A stretch of DNA of 64,000 nucleotides from Reichenbachiella carrageenanivorans (lineage in GTDB: Bacteria; Bacteroidota; Bacteroidia; Cytophagales; Cyclobacteriaceae). A model generated the notes under the pieces. The model did no database searches and was not told the origin of the DNA. It worked only from the letters and a program-made list of their open reading frames with translations. The position numbers and the translations under genes were made by a program. The stretch is taken from assembly GCF_025639805.1 (NCBI RefSeq), contig NZ_CP106735.1:3319501-3383500 (forward strand). Direction: 5' to 3'. Positions 33,392 to 42,284 of this stretch are shown in pieces (position 1 is the first letter of the stretch; every line of letters starts with the position of its first letter).

Positions 33392-36115
33392 ATGCAAACT
33401 TACTTAGATTCTATTTTATTACGGACATATATGCATAGAGTTGGACTTCTTTTTTGTTTACTACTTATAGGATTTGGCTCTAGAGCCAATGAAGTGCCTT
33501 CGGCAGTTCCAGTCGAAAAAGATACGCTGTTTACTAAGTGGATGAAAAGTAAATCTACGCTGCCTACCTTGTTTTATGAACTTGAGAACTTTAATGATTT
33601 CTCTGATAGGATAGAAGCAGAAAGTTTGATTCGCACCTATGGTATCGGTGGCGTAATAGTACCTAATGGAGATCAGGAGGAAGTGACACGCTGGGTGGCC
33701 AATAATGAGGTGCGTCTTGGCGAACCGCTTGTTCATATCGCGAACCTCTCTACTGTATTTGAGCTGCCTTTTTCAGGTTTGCCAGACTATCCTTCGGCTT
33801 TGTCTGTGGAGTGCTGGACTGATGATAGCCTGGTCTATCAACTGGGTCTAGCACATGCGTATACACTCCGAGGTATGGGCATAGCCATTGTTCAATTGCC
33901 GAGTTTGCCTACTTACTATAGTGTACACGAATACCACAAAATAGCTACCTATCTTAACGGTTTAAATGTAGGTCAGGTGAATTACTACTTTACAGGATCA
34001 GCTTTGTCTGTTTCAGCTAGGCAAAGCGAACTAGACCTACAGCAAAGTATGTGGTTAGATGCTCGTCAGATTGCAGAAAAGGGGCTGTTGGGTAAAAAAA
34101 CACTTAAGAAGTATAAAAAGGCGACCAAAGATGATCGTTTAGTGGTGGCTAGAGCCAATGGTACACAGACATCAATCGAACAAATAGAAAGAGGAAGAGC
34201 GATTACTTTTATCTCTCGCACATCCAACCCTCAAACCTTGATCAATGCTATACTGGTAGACGGGTTGCCTAACAAAGGTTTTTATAAACAGCAGGTCAAG
34301 GAATATTACAAACTTTTGTATGCCACGCAGCATGTGCTAGACACTCCTGCGGACTCGGGGGAACGTTGGGAAGCTGTTCGTTCTAAGTTTTTGCTGAAAG
34401 ATGTTACACTTATCCAAGACAGTTATCAGTTGCTTCCAGTTCGTCATTTGGGCAATAGAAAATTGTACACCTTGTCCAATGATTCCTCTTTCAAAAATTT
34501 AGTAGATAAGTATAAAACGGCCATACACTACCCGTTGGCTACATTAGGGCTTCGGGCAGATTCATTGGTGCAGATATTTCCTTCTGATGCTTTGATTTTG
34601 GTGGATCTCACTTCCGTGAATGAGCATGATGGCCTGATTGATTTGTTGATGCGATGCGATGTGCTCAATGCTCAGCGGCCAGTAGTCGCTTTTTATGAAG
34701 GGACAGGAGAGGTATTGAAAGATAATCAATGGCAAAGTGCTATGATATGGAATCCTGCTGATGATAACTCTAAGTTGCCTCTAATGGTGGAAACGGCTTT
34801 TGGAGCATTGGGAATAAATGGTGCTTTGCCAGGCTACTACCAAAGCGATTTTACCCGAAAGGGTGTCTCGTTCGAGTCTACGGGGCGACTAGTTTATCAG
34901 TTTGTAGAAAAGCCTAAAGTAGATCAGGCAATATTAGACAGGATAGACACGCTGGTGGCACATGCTATTCAGAAAGGCATGATGCCAGGCTGTCAGATTA
35001 TGATGGTGAAAGATGGAGAAGTGGTCTACGACAAGAATTTTGGATACCTGACTTACGATAGCATCACACCGGTGCGATGGAATCATGTGTACGATGTGGC
35101 TTCAGTTACCAAAACGGTAGCTACAGTCCCGGCACTTATGCATCGGATGGAAACTGGAGGGATTCATTTGAATGGACATTTGAGTGAGTATTTATCGGTC
35201 TACGATTCTACGGACAAGGGTGATTTAACGGTAGATGATATATTGACACATCAGTCTGGACTCAAGTCTTATCTCCCTTTTTGGCAAAATGCAAAATACT
35301 TCTCAGATAGTGCTACTTTTTTATACAAACAGAGAAAGAGGAAACGGAAATACAATTACCTATCTATCAACTGGAATGACTCGATTCGGTCATGGATTGC
35401 ACATTCTAAATACAATAGTCTGTCTAATAACGACGGCACATATCGATACCTCTACAGCGATCTAGGTTTTATTTTAATGAAAGATTTGGTAGAGGAAAAC
35501 TGTGCATGTCCATTAGATCAGTCTGTAGATGAGCTCATCTACAGGCCGATGGGGATGGATTACACTGCCTTCAATCCCCTTAATAAATTCCCTAAGGAGC
35601 AAATCGCACCTACAGAGCAGGATAAGTATTTTAGAGCAGAATTGCTGCAAGGCATTGTACATGACAAAAACGCCGCCTTGCTTGGTGGGGTGAGTGGGCA
35701 TGCAGGCTTGTTTTCCAATGCCAACGACCTGGCCAAATACATGCAAATGCTTTTGCAAGGCGGATACTATGGTGGTGAACGATATTTTTCTGATTCGGTC
35801 GTGCATGTATTTACATCTAAGAAAAGTGATAAAGACCGCCGTGCCATGGGGTGGGATAAACCTTATCAGTCTGTGGGTAATGCTTCGAAATACGCCTCGA
35901 ATGAATCCTTTGGTCATTCAGGGTTTACAGGTACATTGGTGTGGGCAGACCCAAAATATAACGTAGTCTACATCTTCCTCTCAAATCGTATATATCCCGA
36001 TCCTCAGAATTATAAACTAATACAAAGCAATACACGTACTAAAATTCACGACTTGATGTACGAGTCATTTCTTGATTTTGAAAAAATGGAGAAAGAAACG
36101 AACCCAGGGAGTTGA
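33392..36115 (+). CDS. Degenerate GH3 (NagZ-like) region fused to a beta-lactamase-type serine hydrolase
   Basis: The 907-residue exported protein has a signal peptide (about 14-32). Residues about 55-510 follow the plan of Bacteroidota beta-N-acetylglucosaminidase/GH3 proteins: IRTYGIGGVIVPNG, later VTLIQDSYQLLPVRHLGNRKLYTL and FGALGINGALP. The KHFPGHGD-type catalytic loop is replaced (NYYFTGSALS). From about 525 there is a class C beta-lactamase/DD-peptidase domain with SxxK Ser571 (ASVTKT), a YSD segment near 687 in the YxN place and HSG near 841 (HSGFTGT). It probably acts on peptidoglycan or related peptides in the periplasm. ATG 33431 is an alternative start. Confidence 0.85.
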   Translation: MQTYLDSILLRTYMHRVGLLFCLLLIGFGSRANEVPSAVPVEKDTLFTKWMKSKSTLPTLFYELENFNDFSDRIEAESLIRTYGIGGVIVPNGDQEEVTRWVANNEVRLGEPLVHIANLSTVFELPFSGLPDYPSALSVECWTDDSLVYQLGLAHAYTLRGMGIAIVQLPSLPTYYSVHEYHKIATYLNGLNVGQVNYYFTGSALSVSARQSELDLQQSMWLDARQIAEKGLLGKKTLKKYKKATKDDRLVVARANGTQTSIEQIERGRAITFISRTSNPQTLINAILVDGLPNKGFYKQQVKEYYKLLYATQHVLDTPADSGERWEAVRSKFLLKDVTLIQDSYQLLPVRHLGNRKLYTLSNDSSFKNLVDKYKTAIHYPLATLGLRADSLVQIFPSDALILVDLTSVNEHDGLIDLLMRCDVLNAQRPVVAFYEGTGEVLKDNQWQSAMIWNPADDNSKLPLMVETAFGALGINGALPGYYQSDFTRKGVSFESTGRLVYQFVEKPKVDQAILDRIDTLVAHAIQKGMMPGCQIMMVKDGEVVYDKNFGYLTYDSITPVRWNHVYDVASVTKTVATVPALMHRMETGGIHLNGHLSEYLSVYDSTDKGDLTVDDILTHQSGLKSYLPFWQNAKYFSDSATFLYKQRKRKRKYNYLSINWNDSIRSWIAHSKYNSLSNNDGTYRYLYSDLGFILMKDLVEENCACPLDQSVDELIYRPMGMDYTAFNPLNKFPKEQIAPTEQDKYFRAELLQGIVHDKNAALLGGVSGHAGLFSNANDLAKYMQMLLQGGYYGGERYFSDSVVHVFTSKKSDKDRRAMGWDKPYQSVGNASKYASNESFGHSGFTGTLVWADPKYNVVYIFLSNRIYPDPQNYKLIQSNTRTKIHDLMYESFLDFEKMEKETNPGS

Positions 36116-36210
36116 GATAATGTTGGGGATAGCAGGGATGTTAAAAAATACAGCCCTAATTTCGCAAGGAATAAGCCAACCCATTGAACTAATAAAATAT
36201 TAAGCCATAC

Positions 36211-37356
36211 ATGAATATTGGAGTTGTATGTTATCCTACCTACGGGGGATCAGGCGTAGTGGCCACAGAATTAGGAAAGGCCATGGCTGCCGAAGGGCAC
36301 AAGGTACATTTCATTACCTACTCACAGCCGACCAGATTAGATTTTTTTAATGAAAATTTATTTTATCACGAAGTAGATATCAAGCCTTACCCACTTTTTC
36401 AATACCCACCATATGAGATTGCTTTGGCGAGCAAGATGGTGGATGTGGCGAAGCGAGAAAAATTGGATTTGTTTCATGTGCACTATGCGGTGCCACATGC
36501 ATCGGCGGCCTATATGGCACGTGAGATTTTGAAAGTGGAAGACTTGCATGTACCTTTTATTACCACCCTTCACGGTACAGATATTACCATTGTAGGCAAA
36601 GACGCATCATTGGAGCCAGTAGTAACCTTTTCTATCAATCAATCCGATGGTATCACGGCGGTGTCTAGTGATTTGAGAAAAGATACATACGACCAGTTCA
36701 AGGTCACCAAAGAAATACAGGTGATCCCCAATTTTATTGATTTGGATCGATTTAAAAAACAAAAGAAAGATCATTTTAAGAAAGCCATTTGTCCTAACGA
36801 CGAAAAGTTGATTGTACACACGTCTAACTTTCGAAAAGTAAAGCGTGTACAGGATGTGGTAAAGGTTTTTAACGAAATCAGAAAAACCGTACCCGCCAAG
36901 TTACTTTTAGTAGGAGACGGTCCAGAGCGCTCTGCTATTGAAAAATTGGCAGAACAATCGTGTAGCATGGAAGATGTTCGGTTTTTGGGCAAGTTGGAAG
37001 CAGTAGAAGAGGTGCTGAGTGTATCGGACTTGTTTTTGATGACTTCCGAAAAAGAAAGTTTTGGCCTAGCTGCACTCGAAGCCATGGCGTGTGAAGTGCC
37101 GCTGATTTCGACTAATGCAGGAGGGTTGCCAGAGCTAAATGTCGATGGAGTGACAGGCTATTTGTGTGACGTAGGAGATATTGAGAATATGGCTAACAAA
37201 GCACTTGAGATACTAGATAAGGACAACTTACCTAAATTTAAGGAGGCCGCACTGAAGAGAGCTCAGGAGTTTGAGCTGTCCAATATTCTACCGATGTACG
37301 AAAATCTATACAAGCAGGTAATTACGGAATTTAAAGAGAAAATGGTCGTTAAATAG
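36211..37356 (+). CDS. bshA: N-acetyl-alpha-D-glucosaminyl L-malate synthase BshA
   Basis: The 381-residue GT4 enzyme opens with MNIGVVCYPTYGGSGVVATE, diagnostic of BshA, and has LHGTDITIVGKD, VIPNFIDLDRFKK and the donor-site EKESFGLAALEAMA. BshA joins L-malate to UDP-GlcNAc, the first step to bacillithiol, the low-molecular-weight thiol of many Firmicutes and Bacteroidota. Its partners bshB and bshC are not in the window. Length matches the Bacillus enzyme. It is flanked by genes of other pathways. Confidence 0.95.
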   Translation: MNIGVVCYPTYGGSGVVATELGKAMAAEGHKVHFITYSQPTRLDFFNENLFYHEVDIKPYPLFQYPPYEIALASKMVDVAKREKLDLFHVHYAVPHASAAYMAREILKVEDLHVPFITTLHGTDITIVGKDASLEPVVTFSINQSDGITAVSSDLRKDTYDQFKVTKEIQVIPNFIDLDRFKKQKKDHFKKAICPNDEKLIVHTSNFRKVKRVQDVVKVFNEIRKTVPAKLLLVGDGPERSAIEKLAEQSCSMEDVRFLGKLEAVEEVLSVSDLFLMTSEKESFGLAALEAMACEVPLISTNAGGLPELNVDGVTGYLCDVGDIENMANKALEILDKDNLPKFKEAALKRAQEFELSNILPMYENLYKQVITEFKEKMVVK

Positions 37357-37468
37357 TTGTAACGTTCAAGCTATAGTCAAAAATGAATTGCTTGATATTG
37401 TATTTGTTTTAGGTTTATGGATATGTTTGCACTTCAAAACTTGATTTAATTGATATTCAAATTTTTTC

Positions 37469-38077
37469 ATGGAAAACAAAGCTAAAAATTCTGGGTCTGG
37501 AAGGGTGTTTAAAAACCCCGTGTTGGAAAAACTAACCAGAACTCATATTTCAATGCCGCTGATTGCATTTTCTATTGTGTCTTCGTACTTGATATACAAA
37601 GGAACAGTAGAGTATGGACTGAATGCTATTACGCTAGTTTTGCTGTTTTTGGCTGGCACCTTGACCTTCACATTTGTGGAGTACTTGATGCACCGATTTT
37701 TGTTTCACATGCCAGAGACTACACCCGCTAGAAAGAAGGTGGTTTACACCATGCATGGTGTGCATCACGATCACCCTAAGGACAAGGACAGATTGGCTAT
37801 GCCAGTGCCTTTGAGTTTGACTATCTCATTCCTGTTTTTCTGGATGTTCAGATTTGTAATGGGAGATTTAGTTTGGGGTTTTCTGCCAGGATTTTTGATG
37901 GGGTATGCAGGTTACTTGTGGATTCATTTTATGATTCACGCATTCCAACCACCAAAAAACTTTTTCAAGTTTTTTTGGGTACACCATGGCATTCATCATT
38001 ATAAGCAGCCACAGCGAGCTTTCGGTGTTACTACCCCGATTTGGGATTTGGTATTCCGTACCATGCCGAATAAGTAA
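37469..38077 (+). CDS. Fatty acid hydroxylase / sterol desaturase family membrane enzyme
   Basis: The 202-residue protein has four or so membrane helices and the di-iron histidine clusters HRFLFH, HGVHHDHP, HFMIHAF and HHGIHHYKQP. This follows the HX3-4H ... HX2HH pattern of the fatty acid 2-hydroxylase superfamily. Such enzymes in sphingolipid-making Bacteroidota may hydroxylate the acyl chain of ceramide-type lipids; carotenoid or sterol-like substrates are also possible. A clear terminator follows. Confidence 0.87.
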   Translation: MENKAKNSGSGRVFKNPVLEKLTRTHISMPLIAFSIVSSYLIYKGTVEYGLNAITLVLLFLAGTLTFTFVEYLMHRFLFHMPETTPARKKVVYTMHGVHHDHPKDKDRLAMPVPLSLTISFLFFWMFRFVMGDLVWGFLPGFLMGYAGYLWIHFMIHAFQPPKNFFKFFWVHHGIHHYKQPQRAFGVTTPIWDLVFRTMPNK

Positions 38078-38103
38078 TTCAAACTTACACTAACTAAAAA
38101 AGT

Positions 38104-38131
38104 AAACCCAAGAGAACTCTCTTGGGTTTTT
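38104..38131 (+). terminator. Intrinsic terminator after the hydroxylase gene
   Basis: Perfect 11-base-pair stem (38104-38114 with 38119-38129), 4-base loop and T-run. The remaining 300 bases up to the VWA gene contain two nested inverted repeats described separately, and no convincing reading frame. Confidence 0.88.
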
Positions 38132-38172
38132 GTGTTTTTAGAGCTTTTTATCTCTATGAGGATGTAGTGAGC

Positions 38173-38270
38173 GAGACGCAAGAAAAATGCTAAGAGCGAT
38201 CTTTGGGTTTGTTTTTGTTTTTAGCTTTAGGCTCTAGGATGAGCCTGAACGTAGCGTCTCTGATAAAGAG
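38173..38270 (+). other. Nested inverted repeats in a long gap: possible structured RNA
   Basis: GAGACGC at 38173-38179 pairs with GCGTCTC at 38254-38260. Inside lies AGGCTC/GAGCCT (38229-38234 with 38241-38246), and CTCT-GATAA-AGAG (38258-38270) overlaps the outer arm as an alternative fold. There is no reading frame of note. It may be an RNA element, a decayed gene or chance; I cannot match it to a known riboswitch or ncRNA family. Confidence 0.2.
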
Positions 38271-38377
38271 AATCATGTCCTGTATTAACGTTGCGAATAT
38301 GGGTCGATGTCCCGCCATTTGCTGTTGCTAATTTTTAGTTAGTGAGTAGGCTCATTAAATTTATTAAAATTAAATGA

Positions 38378-38405
38378 ACATTAAACCACTTATATAGTTT
38401 AATGT
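38378..38405. promoter_or_regulatory. Nine-base inverted repeat upstream of the VWA gene, candidate operator
   Basis: ACATTAAAC (38378-38386) and GTTTAATGT (38397-38405) form a perfect dyad with a 10-base AT-only-plus-C spacer. Its centre-to-centre geometry suits a dimeric regulator, and it lies 28 bases before the ATG. It could also be a leader hairpin. No regulator gene adjoins it. Confidence 0.35.
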
Positions 38406-38432
38406 ATCGAGATTTAATATGAAAAGCACCGA

Positions 38433-39530
38433 ATGATAGGTTATAGATTTACAGAATATATCCCTGAGAAAAAGGATACAAGTGATATTTTTGACAATTT
38501 GTGGAATATCTACCGCGAGTTGCTCCTGATCACTTCGGGTGATCCTAACGAGGCCTTGAGCTGGCTTACCAATCTCGATAAGCAGTACAATATAACAAGT
38601 GAAAATTACGGAATAGGTGATTTTATAGAAGAACTGAAGGAAAAAGGATATCTAGATGAAAATCATAGAAATGGTAAGTTGAAGATTACAGCGAAGACCG
38701 AAAATGATTTTCGAAAAAATGCGCTAGAAGAAATTTTTGGTAAACTAAGGAAGTCAGGTAAAGGCGATCATAATACCTTCCATTCGGGTAGAGGAGAAGA
38801 GAAAGGAGTAGATATACGCAATTTTCAGTTTGGCGACTCTCCAGATAATATATCAATCACAGATAGTTTGAGGAATGCACAGATTAATCATGGTTTTGGA
38901 GAGTTTATGCTCACCGAGGACGACCTCGAAGTGGTGGACAAAGAGTACAAAACCCAAACGTCTACCGTACTGATGATCGATATCAGCCATTCAATGATTC
39001 TCTATGGTGAGGATCGGATCACTCCAGCCAAAAAAGTAGCTATGGCTTTGTCGGAACTGATCCTGAGTAAATACAAGAAAGATACACTCGATGTGATCGT
39101 ATTTGGTAATGATGCCTGGCAGATCAGCATCAAAGACTTGCCTTATTTGAGTGTGGGGCCTTATCATACCAATACCGTGGCAGGGCTGGAACTTGCGATG
39201 GATATTTTGCGCAAGCGAAAAAACCAAAATAAGCAGATCTTTATGATTACGGATGGAAAGCCTACTTGTATGAAAGTAGGCGTGAAGTATTATAAAAATA
39301 GTTTTGGGTTAGACCCTAAAATATTAAAGAAAACCATGAATCTGGGGGCGGCTTGCCGTAGATTGAATATACCAATTACCACCTTTATGATTGCAACAGA
39401 CCCGTATCTGAAGCAGTTTGTGAAGGAATTTACAGCGGCCAATAATGGTAATGCTTACTATAGTGATCTGCAGGGGTTGGGAAACTTGGTGTTTGAAGAT
39501 TTTAAGAAAAATAGAAGAAAGAATTTATAA
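38433..39530 (+). CDS. VWA-domain protein paired with a MoxR/ChlI-type ATPase
   Basis: The 365-residue protein has an N-terminal helical and charged region (about 1-150). A von Willebrand A domain follows, with a full MIDAS signature DISHS (Asp183-Ser187), a later Thr/Asp site in MITDGKP, and FGNDAWQIS. No signal peptide or membrane helix is present, so it works in the cytoplasm. Proteins of this kind act with an adjacent AAA+ ATPase in Mg-chelatase (ChlD/ChlI) and in MoxR chaperone systems that insert cofactors or activate enzymes. Its stop codon is directly followed by the ATPase start codon. Confidence 0.85.
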   Translation: MIGYRFTEYIPEKKDTSDIFDNLWNIYRELLLITSGDPNEALSWLTNLDKQYNITSENYGIGDFIEELKEKGYLDENHRNGKLKITAKTENDFRKNALEEIFGKLRKSGKGDHNTFHSGRGEEKGVDIRNFQFGDSPDNISITDSLRNAQINHGFGEFMLTEDDLEVVDKEYKTQTSTVLMIDISHSMILYGEDRITPAKKVAMALSELILSKYKKDTLDVIVFGNDAWQISIKDLPYLSVGPYHTNTVAGLELAMDILRKRKNQNKQIFMITDGKPTCMKVGVKYYKNSFGLDPKILKKTMNLGAACRRLNIPITTFMIATDPYLKQFVKEFTAANNGNAYYSDLQGLGNLVFEDFKKNRRKNL

Positions 39531-41063
39531 ATGATAAATGCATACGCAGACCTAAGTGCTGATGGTAAATTGGCTATTACTACACTAGGTCAACTCAAAT
39601 CTGCTGGTTACGAATCACAATCTATCAAAGACGAACTGAGAACCAATCTAATCACTTCTATCGCAGAAGGAGTGGATGTGTTTGAAGGCATTTGGGGTTA
39701 TGAAGATACCGTAATTCCAGATATAGAAAGAGCGATTCTGTCTCGACACAACATTAACCTGCTGGGGCTTCGAGGGCAAGCCAAGACCAGAATAGCAAGG
39801 ATGATGGTTAATCTGCTTGATGAGTGGGTGCCATACGTGTCTGGTAGTGATCTCAATGATGACCCATTGCAGCCACTTTCCCAATTTGCAGTGGATTTGA
39901 TTGCAGAGAAAGGCGAAGATACACCCATCAGTTGGATGCATCGACAGGATCGGTTTACTGAAAAATTAGCTACGCCAGACGTATCTATTGCCGATTTGAT
40001 TGGTGATGTGGATCCGATCAAGGCAGCCACACTTAAATTACCTTATTCGGATGAAAGAGTGATTCACTATGGGTTGGTGCCTCGATCACACCGGGGTATA
40101 TTTGTGATCAATGAATTGCCAGATTTACAACCGAGAATTCAGGTGGCTTTGTTCAATATCCTTCAAGAGGGAGATATTCAAATTCGAGGGTTCAAGCTGA
40201 GGCTACCGCTGGATATACAGTTTGTGTTCACCGCCAATCCAGAGGACTATACCAATCGGGGGAGTATCGTGACGCCGCTCAAAGATAGACTGGGAAGCCA
40301 GATTATTACCCATTACCCTAAGACGATTGAGATGGGCTTGAAGATCACACAGCAGGAAGCCGCACTTGCTAAAAATACTACAGGGTCTATTGTAATAAAT
40401 GAATTGGCTAAGTTACTCATAGAGCAAATTGCTATAGAGGCAAGGAAGAGTGAGTACGTGGATGTGAAGAGTGGCGTATCTGCTAGGCTGACCATCTCTT
40501 GCTATGAAAATCTGGTGAGTGCCGTAGAACGACGGATGCTGAAAAACAAGGAGAAGGAAGGGCACGTTCGGATTGCAGACTTTATAGGTATCGTACCGTC
40601 GATTACTGGCAAGATAGAATTGGTCTATGAAGGAGAACAAGAAGGGGCGGGTATCGTAGCGCAAAACTTGATAGGAAAGGCGATTAGATCTTTGTTTGTG
40701 GATTATTTCACTGATCCAGATCAGGTGCGTAAGAATCGTGAGATGCGTGATCCATATAAGCCAATTGCTGATTGGTTTGGCAACAGCAATATGATAGACG
40801 TGCTGCACGATTATTCTAATAAAGCATATAAGAAAGAACTCGGCAAAGTGCCTGGGTTGTCCGATTTGGTAAACGAACAAATTAAAGAAAATAAAAACGA
40901 GGATTTCAAATGGTTTATGATGGAGTTTGTCTTGTTCGGGTTGGTAGAGTATAGCTACTTGAGCAAACACCCATTAGAAAACGGTATGAGAATCGACGAT
41001 TTGCTTGGTAGTATGATTTCTGGATTCACGAATCCAGAGTCTGATTTAGAAGATGAGCTGTAG
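39531..41063 (+). CDS. MoxR/Mg-chelatase-type AAA+ ATPase
   Basis: The 510-residue AAA+ protein has a Walker A loop GLRGQAKT (79-86), with alanine in place of the second glycine. Its Walker-B-like stretch is [32 protein letters not shown], where the usual DE is NE. A sensor-1 region [23 protein letters not shown] completes the core. The arrangement recalls ChlI-like and sigma-54-type ATPases of unknown role. The long C-terminal helical part (about 330-510) has no function I can name. It follows the VWA gene with no intergenic base, so both are made together and probably form one complex. No porphyrin gene adjoins them. Confidence 0.87.
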   Translation: MINAYADLSADGKLAITTLGQLKSAGYESQSIKDELRTNLITSIAEGVDVFEGIWGYEDTVIPDIERAILSRHNINLLGLRGQAKTRIARMMVNLLDEWVPYVSGSDLNDDPLQPLSQFAVDLIAEKGEDTPISWMHRQDRFTEKLATPDVSIADLIGDVDPIKAATLKLPYSDERVIHYGLVPRSHRGIFVINELPDLQPRIQVALFNILQEGDIQIRGFKLRLPLDIQFVFTANPEDYTNRGSIVTPLKDRLGSQIITHYPKTIEMGLKITQQEAALAKNTTGSIVINELAKLLIEQIAIEARKSEYVDVKSGVSARLTISCYENLVSAVERRMLKNKEKEGHVRIADFIGIVPSITGKIELVYEGEQEGAGIVAQNLIGKAIRSLFVDYFTDPDQVRKNREMRDPYKPIADWFGNSNMIDVLHDYSNKAYKKELGKVPGLSDLVNEQIKENKNEDFKWFMMEFVLFGLVEYSYLSKHPLENGMRIDDLLGSMISGFTNPESDLEDEL

Positions 41064-41098
41064 ACAAGCGTAATCAATACCCAAATAGAAAAATCAGT

Positions 41099-41821
41099 AT
41101 GTCTGAAATAATAAAAACCACAAAAATAGCTAGAAAATATGTGATGGGCTCTGAGACTATTCACGCGCTCAAATCTATCAGTATCACCATCAATAAAGGT
41201 GAGTATGTGGCTTTTATGGGGCCTTCTGGTTCAGGGAAGTCTACACTGATGAATATCATTGGCTGTTTGGATACTCCGAGTGCGGGTAGTTATATTTTGA
41301 ATCATCAGGATGTGTCAGATTTGGATGAAAACGAATTGGCCGAAATTCGAAATAAGGAGATTGGCTTTGTTTTTCAAACATTCAACTTACTGCCACGCTC
41401 TACTGCTATGGAAAATGTAGCCCTGCCGCTGGTGTATGCGGGTATGAGCAAGTCTGATCGAGAAGAGCGAGCATTGGAAGTGCTAAAGGGAGTAGGGCTA
41501 GCAGAGAGAGCCACTCACCGACCAAACGAATTGTCGGGTGGACAGCGTCAGCGTGTGGCTATAGCTCGTGCCCTGGTCAATAATCCAAGTATTATTCTTG
41601 CCGATGAGCCTACAGGTAACTTGGATACCAAGACTTCCTACGATATCATGGAGCTATTTGAGCAGTTGCACGGTCAGGGCAATACCATCATCATGGTAAC
41701 CCATGAAGAGGATATAGCTCAGTATGCCCATCGGGTCATTCGTCTAAGAGATGGCTTGATAGAGAGCGACGAGGTGAATCATGAAGTTCGAAAAGTAGAG
41801 AAGCCTGTAGTTCCTTCTTGA
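41099..41821 (+). CDS. ABC transporter ATP-binding protein, LolD/MacB type
   Basis: The 240-residue ATPase has Walker [11 protein letters not shown]-loop [18 protein letters not shown], signature [15 protein letters not shown], Walker [16 protein letters not shown] and the switch histidine in VTHEED. The [27 protein letters not shown] region is typical for the MacB/LolD branch, which drives lipoprotein release or efflux through MacB-type permeases. No permease lies next to it, so the partner is encoded elsewhere. It is 35 bases downstream of the AAA+ gene. Confidence 0.93.
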   Translation: MSEIIKTTKIARKYVMGSETIHALKSISITINKGEYVAFMGPSGSGKSTLMNIIGCLDTPSAGSYILNHQDVSDLDENELAEIRNKEIGFVFQTFNLLPRSTAMENVALPLVYAGMSKSDREERALEVLKGVGLAERATHRPNELSGGQRQRVAIARALVNNPSIILADEPTGNLDTKTSYDIMELFEQLHGQGNTIIMVTHEEDIAQYAHRVIRLRDGLIESDEVNHEVRKVEKPVVPS

Positions 41822-41837
41822 TTATGTTGTGGTCGGA

Positions 41838-42236
41838 TTAATCTTTGCGGTTTACAAAATCGAAGGCTTCATTGAGCTGAGATTTGTCGAAGTATCGCTC
41901 ATGCCTTCCTTGGCTGGCCCTCTCAAAGAATAGGTTGTCGATCGGAACTAAGGTTTTGAGTATATTGGCGTGTGCTACAATGGCCAGATGCCCAAGCTTT
42001 TTGTAATTGCGCAAAGCCAAAAGTGAATCTTCCCAGAAAGCCTTCGTCTCACTTTTGCTGACTTTGAGCTCATCCAGTTTAACCAACACGTTTACTTGAT
42101 CAAAACCTTGATCAAAACCTTGATCTAACTTTTGCTGAAAGAATTTCTGACATAGTTTTTCGTCAGTTTCTGTGAATCCTTCAATCACTTCTAGGGCTAA
42201 TACTGCTGTGTCGAATGTTTCGAGTTGTTCCACCAT
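41838..42236 (-). CDS. SpoIIAA-like (STAS/SEC14-type) small protein
   Basis: The 132-residue protein matches the SpoIIAA-like family pattern: AVLALEVIEGFTETDEKLCQKFF, VNVLVKLDELKVS, FWEDSLLALRNYKKLGHLAIVAHANILKTLVPIDNLFF. Such proteins have a STAS/CRAL-TRIO-like fold that may bind lipid or act as a regulator. The usual phosphorylatable Ser/Thr of anti-anti-sigma factors is not evident. Residues DQGFDQGFDQVN come from a 12-base tandem repeat in the DNA, an expansion within the first loop. Confidence 0.75.
   Translation of the reverse strand: MVEQLETFDTAVLALEVIEGFTETDEKLCQKFFQQKLDQGFDQGFDQVNVLVKLDELKVSKSETKAFWEDSLLALRNYKKLGHLAIVAHANILKTLVPIDNLFFERASQGRHERYFDKSQLNEAFDFVNRKD
42095..42130. repeat. 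12-base in-frame tandem repeat inside the SpoIIAA-like gene
   Basis: CTTGATCAAAAC occurs at 42095-42106 and 42107-42118, then a third degenerate copy starts at 42119. It encodes repeated DQGF on the reverse strand. Such short repeats can change copy number by slippage without breaking the frame. Confidence 0.85.
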
Positions 42237-42284
42237 GATAGGTATCTGTTTAGGTCAGTTTGCAAAATAGTAAATTATGCTATG

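Noticed and set aside
36157..36164. -7-like TAATTTCG upstream of bshA
   Set aside because: One mismatch in the box and no TTTG at a proper distance; too weak to call.
38078..38432. tRNA or known ncRNA in the long gap
   Set aside because: No cloverleaf, TTCGA loop or known RNA family signature was found; only generic inverted repeats.
39648..41164. Several reverse-strand frames over the AAA+ gene
   Set aside because: They are shadows: the forward gene has clear AAA+ motifs and codon bias; the opposite frames have no recognisable domain.
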